A program made the translations under genes and the position numbers. The notes beneath the pieces are model-generated. The model saw only the letters and a list, made by a program, of their open reading frames with translations, made no database searches and was not told the origin of the DNA. Of a DNA stretch of 64,000 nucleotides, positions 37,344 through 47,837 are shown piece by piece (the first letter of the stretch is position 1; every line of letters begins with the position of its first letter). The stretch spans positions 62,001 through 126,000 of the forward strand of contig NZ_JANYGQ010000015.1 in the NCBI RefSeq assembly GCF_025359345.1, written 5' to 3'. The stretch is from Mucilaginibacter sp. (GTDB lineage: Bacteria; Bacteroidota; Bacteroidia; Sphingobacteriales; Sphingobacteriaceae).

Positions 37344-40217
37344 TCAATTATTTAATTTATACATAGCAGTAATACGGTTCAATTCTACTTCCGTTTTTGG
37401 ATTAAATTCACCACTTTTCATATAGTTTTCGATACTAAAAGCGAGCTGCCTTGCCTCGGGCCTGTCCGCCATATCTGTCAGAAGATCGATTCCGGAAACC
37501 ATGAGTTTACCCGTCCCTACTTTGCATTCGAATAACAGAGAAAGCGACCTGGCTTTTACCCAGTCATCAACCACACGGACAATGGGTTTGAGGCCCTTTG
37601 CCACACTGTCGACCAAGATCGGGCTGCTGTGCGTCATGGCATCCCACCATTGGTAATCCGCATAACTCCTGGTCGGGAACAATTTGAGCGCCGGGTGGTG
37701 TGGGTCACATAGAATGCCGAGCGTCTCCGGTGCTTGTCCGTGTGTCCAGGCCGTATTCCAAAAGATGCTGGAGAACCCGATAGCTACCTTTCCGCCGTAT
37801 TCATCTTTTAGCGTGCCTTTTTTTAAGGTTAATAATACACTTGCGCCCTGCTTTAGTGATGTAATCACTTCGTCGGTTAGCCGGTCTGTTACAATTACCC
37901 TGGCGTCTGCTTTTTTAACCTGTTCCGGGTAGACAAAGAACCGCCAGTTATTAGAATATTTCCCTATTTTAACCGTTAGGGTCAATTCCGCAGCCTGCCG
38001 GATAGTTTTCAAGTCGGCCTTCAGTACACCAAGAGCAATGCCGTTACCTTCCGGGATATCGCGTTTAGTGAGTATGCCCGAAAAAAGGATTTTCCCCGTT
38101 GCATCGGTGATGTTCCAATTTGGAGAGACTCCGCCAAGGGCATGTTCAGAAAATTGCGAAATTTCAAGTCGAACGTTCAGGATTTCGCTATTCAGGTAGA
38201 TCATCTTCGAAAAACGGGCCAAAGGCACCACGTCATTACAGAAACGATTGAAGATGGTCGCGGTGATATATGACTTTGGCTGGTAAAATGCATTTAGTAC
38301 ACCCACCAATGCCGTTCCCTGGCCCGGAAAATCCTCAAGTCCAAGCAACTGGAAACCGCCAAAGCCTTTTGTCCGTAATGCCGCTTCGATGTCTGCTTTA
38401 TAGCAAAGTGTCTGTAATCTTCCGGAAGCGTCAAGGAATTGATTTTCGTACGCACTTAAGCCATTCGCAGCCAGCTGATCGCGGAATATTTCGAAGTTGC
38501 GTGCTTTGAAAACGCCTTTATATTTACCTATTTCCTTAAAATCGGGATATGCGCACCATTGGCCAATTTCATGGCTGATTGTGGGGTGCTGCCATTTTGA
38601 AATAATTTCAGCCCAGTCATAATCAGTCGAAGGCTTTTTTCCGTTGATGATACTTTTGATACCTTCACCCCAATGCTGGATACGCGGATCGGGGGTGCTG
38701 TTATAGTCAGCCCCGGCTATAATAGGCCAACCTGAACCTGTGGTGTATAAACGCCGCGGATCTTTTGCTTTCCAATATTTTACAAAACCGGTTAGGTATT
38801 CAGTCATGTGATTCCCTGCGGGCTCATTTCCATAATCCATCAGGCAGAAGGACGGATGATTTCCATATGCTTCCGTTATTTTTTTACTTTCCTTGTAAAT
38901 GTATTGATCCAGTGGCTCCCCGTCGCCAATCACTGCGCCCTGGTTGGCCCACGAAGAGCACTCGATCTGGAAATACATGCCGAGCCTGTCGCCTGCAGTA
39001 AACGCTGCTTCCGGCGGGCACCAGGAATGGAAACGGATATGATTTAAACCAAAAGCCTTGCAGGTTTTCAATATTCGGAGCCAGGACGCCACGTCGGTCG
39101 GCGGGTAACCAGTTAACGGAAATGCAGCGCAATCCAGTGTTCCCCTTAGAATAGTTGGGTGCCCATTGATCAGGAATTGTGTGCCGGCAGAACTGAATTT
39201 ACGCATGCCAAAATGAATGGTCTGCGCATCATGCCAAGCGGCAGATGCGAGGGTAACCCTTATCGCGTACAGATTGGGATGATGTTCGCTCCAAAGCTCA
39301 GGATGGGCGCCCATAGGGTATACGATGTTGATCGTGTCCGATAAACTTCCCGGGACATGCGTTATGGATACAGCCGGCAATCCCACCTTACCTTGAGCCG
39401 CGATGGCCTGCAGCGTTAGCTTTGCCTGCTTTTTGGCCAGCGGATTTTGTTCGATAACTATCCTGGCCAAAACTTGCTTCCGGTCGATATCCGGGTATAA
39501 CTGGATATCTTTGATGAAGCTGCGCGGCTTTGCGGCCATGTAAATCCGCCCAACCATGCCATTCCAGTTACCTTGCGTATGATCACTGATGCTGTGCGAG
39601 TTTTTCCCGACATTAATTTCATTGACGCGGTTATCAACCCGTATGGAAAGGGTATGCCGGCCGGCAATAAGCCCTTTTAATAATAAGTAGTCATGAGGTG
39701 TGCCAAGGCTGTTTTCGGTCCCGATAAAACGGTCATCAACGTAGATGCCGGTTGTCCAATGTGCGCGTTCTATAAAAAGTTCAACCACTTTACCACTCCA
39801 GGACGCCGGAATTATGACTTCGGTTTGATACCATGCGGCGCCTTTGTAATACTTTTCGGGCTGCAGCCAGAATGGTATCTTGATATGCCCCGTTTCCCTG
39901 TACCTGGCGTATTCCGGTTTGCGAAACCATGAAGAATCTTCAATGCCTCCCGTCCATTGGGTATTTACCGTAATTTCATCGCCCAGGTGATTACTGGTCA
40001 TTGATCCCGGCAGTGTTATCACGCCTTCAAGCTGTTTTTTATACCAACTTTGTTTAATACCAATATCATTTGGGTCCGTCCGGAACTTCCATTTGCCGGA
40101 AAGTCTGATCGTATCGTCGGCGACCAAACGCCGGCCTTGCATTGCATTAACCTCGACGGAAAAAAGGATGAGCAGGCTCGCCGTTAAAATGATAATGAGC
40201 GGATGTTTGATAGCCAT
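37344..40217 (-). CDS. Large secreted GH2 glycosidase (beta-galactosidase-like)
   Basis: A 957-residue protein with a signal peptide (LIIILTASLLILFSVEVNAM). The GH2 N-terminal sugar-binding domain (about 35-225, with YKGAAWYQTEVIIPASW), an immunoglobulin-like domain and a TIM barrel from about 345 are followed by a C-terminal extension of roughly 280 residues. Candidate acid/base is Glu465 in DYGNEPAGNH; candidate nucleophile is Glu550 in TISHEIGQWC. Substrate could be a beta-galactoside, glucuronide or arabinoside. It lies next to the sugar-acid SDR, in keeping with a small plant- or algal-glycan cluster. Confidence 0.85.
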   Translation of the reverse strand: MAIKHPLIIILTASLLILFSVEVNAMQGRRLVADDTIRLSGKWKFRTDPNDIGIKQSWYKKQLEGVITLPGSMTSNHLGDEITVNTQWTGGIEDSSWFRKPEYARYRETGHIKIPFWLQPEKYYKGAAWYQTEVIIPASWSGKVVELFIERAHWTTGIYVDDRFIGTENSLGTPHDYLLLKGLIAGRHTLSIRVDNRVNEINVGKNSHSISDHTQGNWNGMVGRIYMAAKPRSFIKDIQLYPDIDRKQVLARIVIEQNPLAKKQAKLTLQAIAAQGKVGLPAVSITHVPGSLSDTINIVYPMGAHPELWSEHHPNLYAIRVTLASAAWHDAQTIHFGMRKFSSAGTQFLINGHPTILRGTLDCAAFPLTGYPPTDVASWLRILKTCKAFGLNHIRFHSWCPPEAAFTAGDRLGMYFQIECSSWANQGAVIGDGEPLDQYIYKESKKITEAYGNHPSFCLMDYGNEPAGNHMTEYLTGFVKYWKAKDPRRLYTTGSGWPIIAGADYNSTPDPRIQHWGEGIKSIINGKKPSTDYDWAEIISKWQHPTISHEIGQWCAYPDFKEIGKYKGVFKARNFEIFRDQLAANGLSAYENQFLDASGRLQTLCYKADIEAALRTKGFGGFQLLGLEDFPGQGTALVGVLNAFYQPKSYITATIFNRFCNDVVPLARFSKMIYLNSEILNVRLEISQFSEHALGGVSPNWNITDATGKILFSGILTKRDIPEGNGIALGVLKADLKTIRQAAELTLTVKIGKYSNNWRFFVYPEQVKKADARVIVTDRLTDEVITSLKQGASVLLTLKKGTLKDEYGGKVAIGFSSIFWNTAWTHGQAPETLGILCDPHHPALKLFPTRSYADYQWWDAMTHSSPILVDSVAKGLKPIVRVVDDWVKARSLSLLFECKVGTGKLMVSGIDLLTDMADRPEARQLAFSIENYMKSGEFNPKTEVELNRITAMYKLNN

Positions 40218-40640
40218 AATTTATTTATAAATCCGGTGTAGCACAGAAATTCAATATAAGCGTTTTTAACTAAGCCTGTTATAATTGTTTCATATCGACT
40301 TGCCGTCTTAGTCAATTAAAGAATTTAATTATCTTAAGGGATAATTGGTATGTCGAAGTTACTCCACTCAATAAAAAATGCCAATGGACATTTATTGGAA
40401 AAAGATGGATTAAATTCTTATTGAAACATGTTGAATTCTGCAATAAAAACGCTGTGATCTGGCATCGAAATTTTAATGCTTGGCGATTGGCACGAATCAT
40501 TTTTCTATTAAAAGGAAATTAATAGCCTTTTATGAATTATTATCAACTTAATTTAGATACAGACTTGGCTAAATCCGGAAGCAAGCCAGAACGGCACATC
40601 ATGAATTTGTTGCGATTGTAGACCAGATATGGGCCAACCA
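40218..40640. other. Intergenic spacer, no gene seen
   Basis: About 420 AT-rich bases between the GH2 start and the dienoyl-CoA-reductase-like gene stop, both on the minus strand. It must contain the GH2 promoter and the end of the fatty-acid operon. No strong hairpin terminator or convincing frame was found. Confidence 0.4.
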
Positions 40641-41531
40641 TTACGAATGAGAAGCACCTCTGGTAGTCTTCTCAATGTTGTCCCACATCGCGTCCGGCAC
40701 CATTTCCAGCGCGTTAAACTGGCCCGCGCCCTGTAACCATTCCCCCCCGTCAATAGTAATTACGTCACCGTTGATATACCCCGAAAAGTCAGAGACCAGG
40801 AAACCTGCGAGATTAGCCAATTCCTGGTGTTCCCCCACCCTTTTTAGGGGGACACGATTTTTAAAATCAAATTTTTCGGCCATCGCACCAGGTAACAAGC
40901 GTTCCCACGCTCCTTTAGTCGGGAACGGGCCCGGGGCAATTGCATTACAGCGTATTCCATGCCTTCCCCATTCTACAGCCAGCGACCTTGTCATGGCAAG
41001 TACCCCGCCTTTAGCACAGGCTGATGGAACTACATAAGCAGACCCCGTAAAGGCATAGGTAGTGACAATATTAAGAATATTACCAGGCATCTTTTCTTTG
41101 ATCCAGTACTTCCCCAAAGCAAGCGAGCAATTCACCGAACCTTTTAATACGATATCAATTATAGCAGAAAAGGCATTTGCGGATAAACGCTCTGTTGGAG
41201 AAATAAAATTACCCGCCGCATTATTTACCAATACATCAACTTTGCCGAAAGTGCTAACAGCTGCTGCCAGCATGTTTTCAACTTCTTCATATTTTCTTAC
41301 ATCGCAAGATATAGCCATAACTTTTCCGCCGGTGGCCGCTTCCATTTCGACAGATGTCTGTTTTAATACTTCTAGTTTGCGGCTGGTAATAACTAAATTG
41401 GCGCCAAGTTTTAAAAAGTAAGTGCCCATTGCTTTGCCGAGTCCGGTACCCCCGCCGGTGATAACAATAGTTTTCCCCTTTAAAGCATCATCTTTTAACA
41501 TGCCTTCAGCGCGTCCCTGTGTTTGTTCCAT
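40641..41531 (-). CDS. 2,4-dienoyl-CoA reductase-like SDR
   Basis: A 296-residue SDR with the cofactor motif TGGGTGLGKAMG at about 26-37, NNAAGNF, and AYVVPSACAKGGVLAMTRSLAVEWG. The usual YxxxK is replaced by S-A-C-A-K, which is the hallmark of 2,4-dienoyl-CoA reductases, where the lysine is retained. The C-terminus ITIDGGEWLQGAG agrees. It reduces 2,4-dienoyl-CoA made from unsaturated fatty acids and thus allows their beta-oxidation. It is the last gene of the fad operon, 31 bases behind the enoyl-CoA hydratase. Confidence 0.88.
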   Translation of the reverse strand: MEQTQGRAEGMLKDDALKGKTIVITGGGTGLGKAMGTYFLKLGANLVITSRKLEVLKQTSVEMEAATGGKVMAISCDVRKYEEVENMLAAAVSTFGKVDVLVNNAAGNFISPTERLSANAFSAIIDIVLKGSVNCSLALGKYWIKEKMPGNILNIVTTYAFTGSAYVVPSACAKGGVLAMTRSLAVEWGRHGIRCNAIAPGPFPTKGAWERLLPGAMAEKFDFKNRVPLKRVGEHQELANLAGFLVSDFSGYINGDVITIDGGEWLQGAGQFNALEMVPDAMWDNIEKTTRGASHS

Positions 41532-41562
41532 CGTGATTATATTTGCCGGCCTTACCTATTTA

Positions 41563-42342
41563 TTAGTTTTTTACCGAACTGGCCTTTGACTTTAAATTTT
41601 GAATGATCATTTCCAAACCAGCCCTTGTTTCGGGTGCCCACCATTGTGTAAGCATTTGATCGATCGTTGTGCTTTGATCTTTGTTTATATGGCTGGTCAA
41701 TTTACTTCGCATGTTTAATTTGCTTTGGCTCCATGTTACCGGGTTAAACTGCATATAGGATCTCAGCTTTTTTTCCGCCTGAACAAGCAGGTTTTCAGCC
41801 GCACAAACTTCATCTATCAGCCCGGTTTTTAATGCCTGGTTTACATTGATAAGTTTACCCTCCAGCAGGTATTGGTAAGCCTTTTGCCTACCAATCCAAA
41901 ATGCATAAACTTCAAATACGCTTTCAGGAACGATGATGCCAACGGGAATTTCGTTTAAGCCAATGATATATTCTCCTTCGGCCATTAAACGGTAATCGCA
42001 GCAAATGGCCAAAACACATCCGCCCGCCGGGCTATGGCCGCTAATAGCTGCTACTATTGGTTTATTGAAAGATATGAGAACGCGCTGGAGCTCAAAAAAA
42101 TCAGTCCAAAACGATTTAACCTGCACCTCGTTATAACCGTACACTTCAATAAGGTCAACGCCTGACGAAAAAAAGCCCTGCTTACCTGTTAATATTACCC
42201 CGCCAACGCCGCCGTCTTTTTCAATATCTTTTATACAGGCAGTCAATTCCCTCAACATTTGGTGATTGATTGGGTTCGACCTGCCCCTGTCTAAAGTAAT
42301 TGACGCTACCCGGTCATTTATCGTAACTACTACGGTTTCCAT
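41563..42342 (-). CDS. Enoyl-CoA hydratase/isomerase family protein
   Basis: A 259-residue crotonase-fold protein: FFSSGVDLIEVYG (oxyanion-hole strand), ISGHSPAGGCVLAICCDYR (second oxyanion hole) and EIPVGIIVPES. One of the two Glu residues of true hydratases is not evident, so it may rather be an enoyl-CoA isomerase, which would suit the neighbouring dienoyl reductase for unsaturated fatty acids. It follows the CoA ligase by 4 bases. Confidence 0.88.
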   Translation of the reverse strand: METVVVTINDRVASITLDRGRSNPINHQMLRELTACIKDIEKDGGVGGVILTGKQGFFSSGVDLIEVYGYNEVQVKSFWTDFFELQRVLISFNKPIVAAISGHSPAGGCVLAICCDYRLMAEGEYIIGLNEIPVGIIVPESVFEVYAFWIGRQKAYQYLLEGKLINVNQALKTGLIDEVCAAENLLVQAEKKLRSYMQFNPVTWSQSKLNMRSKLTSHINKDQSTTIDQMLTQWWAPETRAGLEMIIQNLKSKASSVKN

Positions 42343-42346
42343 CAGT

Positions 42347-44170
42347 TTATTTATCCGGGGTTGACACTAATTCTGTTTGATCACCATACATCTCCTCTAT
42401 TTTGGAATTATACTTTTCGGTGATGATTTTGCGGCGCATTTTCCCGGTAGGCGTAAGTTCTCCGCTCTCCACCGTCCATTCGTTCGTTAGCATAGTGAAT
42501 TTTTTGATTTGCTCTACATGATTAAATTCCGGGTTGTAACCATCAATAATTGACTGGTACATCGCAATAACACGATTATCTTTAATCATTTCTTCATTTG
42601 ATGTGTCAGGGACGTTGTTTTTCCTGCACCATGGTTTTAAGTTAGCGTAGGAAGGTACGATAAGCGCTGAAGCAAATTTCTTTCCGGCACCAACTACCAT
42701 CATCTGCTCTATAAAGTAATTTTCCTTCATTTTATTTTCAATGGGTAGCGGGGCTACATATTTACCACCGGAGGTTTTGAAAATCTCTTTTTTCCTGTCA
42801 GTTATTTTAAGGAATGAATCTTTATCCAGTTCGCCAATATCGCCCGTACAAAACCATCCATCATGCAAGACTTCGGCGGTAAGCTCCGGATTTTTATAAT
42901 AGCCGGGCATTACATTGGGCCCCTTGCACAATATTTCGCCATCATCCGCAATTTTCACCTGCACGCCGCTCAATAATGGTCCGACAGTCCCAAACTTTCT
43001 TTTCTCTGGTAAATATTGGTTTACAGAAATCACCGGCGACGTTTCTGTAAGCCCGTATCCTTCTAAAATAACAATGCCTGCAGCTGTAAAAAGTCTTTCC
43101 AGCCTGACGGGGCAGGCAGAGCTCCCGACAACGATGGCCTTTACATTGCCGCCTAACGCAGCGCGCCACTTACTAAAAACCAGTTTGTCAACAATAGCCA
43201 GTTTGGTGCGATACCATATGCTTTTGTTCCCGATTTCAAACTGGTCGCCAATCTTTATCGACCATAAAAATATTTTGCTTTTTATCCCGGTTAGTTTTTT
43301 ACCTTCAATAATGATCTTTTCAAAAACCTTCTCAAGTACCCTGGGCACAGCGGTAAATATATACGGGTGCACCTCTCTAATATTCGGACCGATGGTATCC
43401 ATACTCTCGGCGTAATAGATCGAAAAGCCGAAGAAAAGGTAGATATAAGAACACATTTTTTCAAAAATGTGGTTGACCGGCAAAAAGCTAAATGCCCTCT
43501 TGTTATCTATCGGGATTTGCTCAAGCACATCGCCCGAAGCCATGGCATTACTTAAAATATTTTTATGGGTAAGCATCACCCCTTTGGGCCTTCCCGTAGT
43601 GCCTGAGGTGTATATGATAGTGGTAATGTCATCTTCTGTGATACGGTCGCTTATTTCCGATAAACTCCGGCGGTCATCATCTGTAACGGGTTTTAACAAT
43701 TCGACCCAGTTGCTGCACTCGTCTAATTGATCGAAAGTATAAATTTCTTTTAACGAAGGGATGTTGTTACGGATGCTGCTTACCTTTTCATACAATTCTT
43801 TATTGCTGATAAACATAATCTTGACTTCGGCTTCAATCAAGATCTGTTCAATCTCTTTTGCGTTGGTATTTGGATATAACGGTACCAAAACGGCACCCGT
43901 TTGTTGTACAGCCAAGTCGGTAATTATCCACTCGGGCCTTCCGCTGCTGATCAATCCTATTTTATCCCGGCCCTCTACTGAGCCATCACCTGAGGAAATG
44001 CCTGATTTCAACAACGCAACAGCCAGCCGGCAAGTCATGTCATGCACTTGTTGGGTGCTATATGACTGCCAAACGCCGTTTACTTTAGCATTTAAAAGAT
44101 CAGGCCTGGGTTCTTTTGCCTGTACCACCATGCAATCGAATAATCTGAGGGCTTTTTCCGCTGTTACCAT
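42347..44170 (-). CDS. Long-chain acyl-CoA synthetase (AMP-forming)
   Basis: A 607-residue adenylate-forming enzyme. The P-loop TIIYTSGTTGRPKGVMLTH lies near 190-208, with VILEGYGLTETSPV, DGWFCTGDIGELD and DRKKEIFKTSGGKYVAP later, in the order of the FadD/ACSL group. It lacks a signal peptide. It activates fatty acids imported through FadL to CoA thioesters at the expense of ATP. It lies between thiolase and enoyl-CoA hydratase in the fad operon. Confidence 0.94.
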   Translation of the reverse strand: MVTAEKALRLFDCMVVQAKEPRPDLLNAKVNGVWQSYSTQQVHDMTCRLAVALLKSGISSGDGSVEGRDKIGLISSGRPEWIITDLAVQQTGAVLVPLYPNTNAKEIEQILIEAEVKIMFISNKELYEKVSSIRNNIPSLKEIYTFDQLDECSNWVELLKPVTDDDRRSLSEISDRITEDDITTIIYTSGTTGRPKGVMLTHKNILSNAMASGDVLEQIPIDNKRAFSFLPVNHIFEKMCSYIYLFFGFSIYYAESMDTIGPNIREVHPYIFTAVPRVLEKVFEKIIIEGKKLTGIKSKIFLWSIKIGDQFEIGNKSIWYRTKLAIVDKLVFSKWRAALGGNVKAIVVGSSACPVRLERLFTAAGIVILEGYGLTETSPVISVNQYLPEKRKFGTVGPLLSGVQVKIADDGEILCKGPNVMPGYYKNPELTAEVLHDGWFCTGDIGELDKDSFLKITDRKKEIFKTSGGKYVAPLPIENKMKENYFIEQMMVVGAGKKFASALIVPSYANLKPWCRKNNVPDTSNEEMIKDNRVIAMYQSIIDGYNPEFNHVEQIKKFTMLTNEWTVESGELTPTGKMRRKIITEKYNSKIEEMYGDQTELVSTPDK

Positions 44171-44219
44171 TGCTCGTTAAATACTTTGTTATCAATTAAC
44201 TATCGCCTGAAATACAGGA

Positions 44220-45395
44220 TTATAATAATTCAAATATGCCCGCAGCCCCCTGGCCGGCACCCACGCACATAGTAACCATGCCATATTTTTTGTCCCTGCG
44301 TTTTAGTTCATTAAAAAGTTGTACGGAAAGTTTTGACCCGGTACATCCAAGCGGATGGCCTAAAGCAATTGCCCCCCCGTTTACATTAACAACTTCCGGA
44401 TCCAGTCCCAGGCCTTTTATTATTGCAAGGGACTGGGAGGCGAAAGCCTCATTTAGTTCTATCAAGTCAATGTCCTGTTGTTTTAGCCCCGCAGCTTTCA
44501 ATGCTTTTGGGATGGCCACAAGCGGGCCGATACCCATTATACGCGGGGGCACGCCTGCAACGGCATAATTAACCAATCGAGCTATAGGTTTCAGGTTATT
44601 TTGTTTTAAAAATCTTTCGCTTACAACCATTACAAAAGCAGCACCGTCACTTGTTTGTGATGAATTACCAGCGGTTACCACGCCTTTAGCATTGAAGACC
44701 GGTTTCAGCTTAGCAAGGGCCTCTAATGACGTGTCACTTCGCGGGCCTTCGTCCGTATCTACTTTAAACTCCCTTTTCTTTTTTTTGCCGGTCTCGTCTA
44801 CGTAGGTTTCGGTAATGTTTACCGGCACTATTTCCTCTTTAAATTTCCCAGCAGTGATCGCCTTAATAGCTTTTTGGTGCGAATTAAAAGCGAACTGATC
44901 CTGCTCTTCTCTACCGATTTGGTATTCTTTTGCAACAGCTTCTGCCGTTAAACCCATTCCCCAGTAATAGTCGGGGTGTGTAAGGGCTATATCTGCATTG
45001 GGTACAATACGCCAGCCGCCCATTGGCAGCAGGCTCATGCTTTCCACACCGCCTGCAATAATGCAATCGGCAATTCCGCTGTGTATTTTGGCGGAGGCGA
45101 TAGCGATGGTTTCCAACCCTGATGCACAATACCGGTTCACTGTCATCCCGGGTACTTTATCAGTATCCAATGCCATTAAAGAGATGAGGCGGCCCACATT
45201 TAAGCCTTGTTCGGCTTCGGGGGTAGCGTTACCCACAATTACATCATCAATTTGCTCTTTATCGACATTGGGCACCAATGTTAAAAGATGTTTGATGACA
45301 TCCGCGGCTAGCGTATCAGGCCTGGTAAACCTGAATCCCCCGCGGTTAGCCTTTCCTATAGCGCTGCGGCTACCTGCAACAATATATGCATTCAT
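44220..45395 (-). CDS. Acetyl-CoA acyltransferase (thiolase, FadA-like)
   Basis: A 391-residue thiolase. The nucleophile Cys lies in NRYCASGLETIAIASAK, the His in NVNGGAIALGHPLGCTGSKL, and the C-terminal Cys in TMCVGAGQGAAGIFE. These match degradative acetyl-CoA acyltransferases, which release acetyl-CoA in the last beta-oxidation step. It follows the multifunctional FadB-like gene by 25 bases, the standard FadBA pairing. Confidence 0.95.
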   Translation of the reverse strand: MNAYIVAGSRSAIGKANRGGFRFTRPDTLAADVIKHLLTLVPNVDKEQIDDVIVGNATPEAEQGLNVGRLISLMALDTDKVPGMTVNRYCASGLETIAIASAKIHSGIADCIIAGGVESMSLLPMGGWRIVPNADIALTHPDYYWGMGLTAEAVAKEYQIGREEQDQFAFNSHQKAIKAITAGKFKEEIVPVNITETYVDETGKKKKREFKVDTDEGPRSDTSLEALAKLKPVFNAKGVVTAGNSSQTSDGAAFVMVVSERFLKQNNLKPIARLVNYAVAGVPPRIMGIGPLVAIPKALKAAGLKQQDIDLIELNEAFASQSLAIIKGLGLDPEVVNVNGGAIALGHPLGCTGSKLSVQLFNELKRRDKKYGMVTMCVGAGQGAAGIFELL

Positions 45396-45420
45396 CGATT
45401 TGCTTTCAGTTAATTTAAAA

Positions 45421-47802
45421 TCAGTTTCTTAGTACTTTACCACCGGTTAAAATGGATTGAATGCGCTCAAGTGTTTTCTTTTCTGCGCAAAGCGCAAGAA
45501 ATGCTTCTCTTTCGAGATCAAGCAGGTACGACTCGCTAACCAACGACGGCTGCGACAAGTCGCCGCCCGAGAGCACGAAGCCCAGTTTTTGGGATATCTT
45601 TACATCATGCTCGCTTATGTAATTACCGCTGTACATTGTATTGGCGCCCACGTAAGCCAAACCAAGTGCCTGCTTACCTAAAACTTTGATGTCAGTTCGT
45701 TGAAGCGGCTGCACATAGCCGTCATTTGCCAGCTGCAAACAATGCTGTTTTGCTTCTGCAAGCAGCCTGTTTTGTGATACTACGACCACATCCCGTCCTT
45801 TTTTAAGATAGCCATATTCAAAGGCTTCATAAGCTGAAGTAGAAACTTTTGCTTGTCCGATAGTTAAAAATCGTTCTCTGAAATTATTTAGTTCTATATC
45901 ACCGTCCTGCAATTCATCTGACAAGCGAAGGGCAAATTCTTTTGTTCCGCCGCCGCCGGGAATCAACCCTACCCCAAACTCAACGAGGCCCATATATAAT
46001 TCTGCATGGGCCACTACTTTATCCGCATGAAGGCATATTTCGCAGCCGCCACCCAAGGCCATTTGATGAGGGGCTGCTACAACAGGTATGGAGGAATAAC
46101 GCAAACGCATCATGGTGTTTTGAAAGGTCTTGACCACCATATTAAGCTCGTAAAACTCCTGGTCAACCGCCATCATAAATATCATCCCAACGTTAGCACC
46201 TGCGCTAAAATTGGCCCCTTCATTTGATATTACCAGCCCTTTGTAGTTGGCTTCTGCCAACAAGATGGCTTTGTTAAGCCCTTCAATTACCTCACCGCCA
46301 ATGGTATTCATTTTAGTATGGAACTCCAGGTTGAGAATACCGTCACCGATATCAGTAATAGTGGTCCCGCTGTTTTTCCATATTATTTTCTCTTTGCCGA
46401 GGTTTTTCAGCAAGATATAGTTCTCCGTCCCGGGGATAACTTTATAGCCCTTTGATGGGATATCGTAATACATGCGTTTGCCATCCTCAACTTTATAAAA
46501 GCTTTTGGCTTCCGTTTCAAGCATTTCGTAAACCCACCGCGCTGGTTTGTTAGCGCTGGCCTCCATATCTTTCAATGTATTTTCAACACCCAGCGCATCC
46601 CACTTTTCAAACGGGCCCATTTCCCAGCCAAAACCGGCATTCATTGCGGCATCTATCTTAAAGAACTCATCGGCAATTTCAGGAATACGCTTGCTTGAAT
46701 AAGCAAAGAGCTGGTAAAAAGTTGCCCGGTAAAAATCGCCTGCTTTATCTTTGGCAGCGAAAAGAATTTTTAGCCTGTCCTCCAGCTTTTCAACCGTTTT
46801 AGTAGTTTCTAAAGCAGCAAACTTTACTTTTTGAGATGGTTTATAGTCGAGTGATTTAAGGTCAAGTGCATAAAACTGGTTTACTCCGTCAACTTTTTCC
46901 TTTTTATAAAAGCCCTGTCCCGTTTTGCTGCCCAGCCAGTTGTTTTTAACCATGTCTTTCACAAAACCGGGGATTTCAAAGAGCTCATTCGCTTCGTCAT
47001 CCGGCGCATTTTTAAACAGCCCGTTGGCAACGTGTACCATGGTGTCTAAACCGACTACGTCATTGGTCCGAAACGTCGCTGACTTTGGGTGGCCAATAAC
47101 AGGACCAGTCAGTTTATCCACTTCCTCAACAGTTAACCCGGTTTTATTTACATAGTGCATCAGGCTCATGATACTGAATACGCCGATGCGGTTACCGATA
47201 AAGGCGGGGGTATCTTTTGCCAGCACTGTTGTTTTACCGAGGAATTTATCACCATAATCCATCAGGAAATTAACCACGCCGGGTAAGGTATCTTTTGTGG
47301 GAATTATCTCTAGTAATTTTAAATACCTGGGTGGGTTAAAAAAGTGGCTTCCGCAAAAATTCTTTTTAAAATCGTCACTGCGTCCCTCGGCCATAAGGTG
47401 GATTGGTATGCCTGACGTATTTGAGGTAATTAGTGTGCCTGGTTTGCGATATTTTTCTACGCTTTCAAATACTTTTTGCTTAATATCCAGCCGTTCCACA
47501 ACAACCTCGATTATCCAGTCACAATCGGAAATTTTAGAAATATCGTCAGTAAAGTTCCCGGTAGTGATGCGCCTGGCAAAGGATTTAAGGTATAACGGTG
47601 AAGGGTTTGATTTTATGGCAAAATCCAGCGCGTCGTTAACTATTTTATTCCTTGCAGCTTTGTTACCTTCTGCAGCATTTTCAGGTACAATATCAAACAG
47701 CAACACCTGTACGCCGATATTTGCAAAATGGCAGGCAATACGGCTACCCATTACACCGGAACCTAATACTGCTACCTTTTTTATTATTCGTTTAGCATCC
47801 AT
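45421..47802 (-). CDS. 3-hydroxyacyl-CoA dehydrogenase / enoyl-CoA hydratase fusion
   Basis: A 793-residue protein; the start at 47802 gives MDAKRIIKKVAVLGSGVMGS with the NAD-binding GxGxxG at residues 13-18. The dehydrogenase covers about 10-390 (SNTSGIPIHLMAEG, GSHFFNPPRYLKLLEIIP). The hydratase/isomerase half, about 510-690, contains FSAGANVGM and HQMALGGGCEICLHAD. This dehydrogenase-first order is the Bacteroidota form, unlike E. coli FadB, which has the hydratase first. It performs hydration and oxidation steps of beta-oxidation together with the thiolase downstream. Confidence 0.93.
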   Translation of the reverse strand: MDAKRIIKKVAVLGSGVMGSRIACHFANIGVQVLLFDIVPENAAEGNKAARNKIVNDALDFAIKSNPSPLYLKSFARRITTGNFTDDISKISDCDWIIEVVVERLDIKQKVFESVEKYRKPGTLITSNTSGIPIHLMAEGRSDDFKKNFCGSHFFNPPRYLKLLEIIPTKDTLPGVVNFLMDYGDKFLGKTTVLAKDTPAFIGNRIGVFSIMSLMHYVNKTGLTVEEVDKLTGPVIGHPKSATFRTNDVVGLDTMVHVANGLFKNAPDDEANELFEIPGFVKDMVKNNWLGSKTGQGFYKKEKVDGVNQFYALDLKSLDYKPSQKVKFAALETTKTVEKLEDRLKILFAAKDKAGDFYRATFYQLFAYSSKRIPEIADEFFKIDAAMNAGFGWEMGPFEKWDALGVENTLKDMEASANKPARWVYEMLETEAKSFYKVEDGKRMYYDIPSKGYKVIPGTENYILLKNLGKEKIIWKNSGTTITDIGDGILNLEFHTKMNTIGGEVIEGLNKAILLAEANYKGLVISNEGANFSAGANVGMIFMMAVDQEFYELNMVVKTFQNTMMRLRYSSIPVVAAPHQMALGGGCEICLHADKVVAHAELYMGLVEFGVGLIPGGGGTKEFALRLSDELQDGDIELNNFRERFLTIGQAKVSTSAYEAFEYGYLKKGRDVVVVSQNRLLAEAKQHCLQLANDGYVQPLQRTDIKVLGKQALGLAYVGANTMYSGNYISEHDVKISQKLGFVLSGGDLSQPSLVSESYLLDLEREAFLALCAEKKTLERIQSILTGGKVLRN

Positions 47803-47837
47803 TTTAATAATTATGCTTGTTAAAATTTTATGGCCAT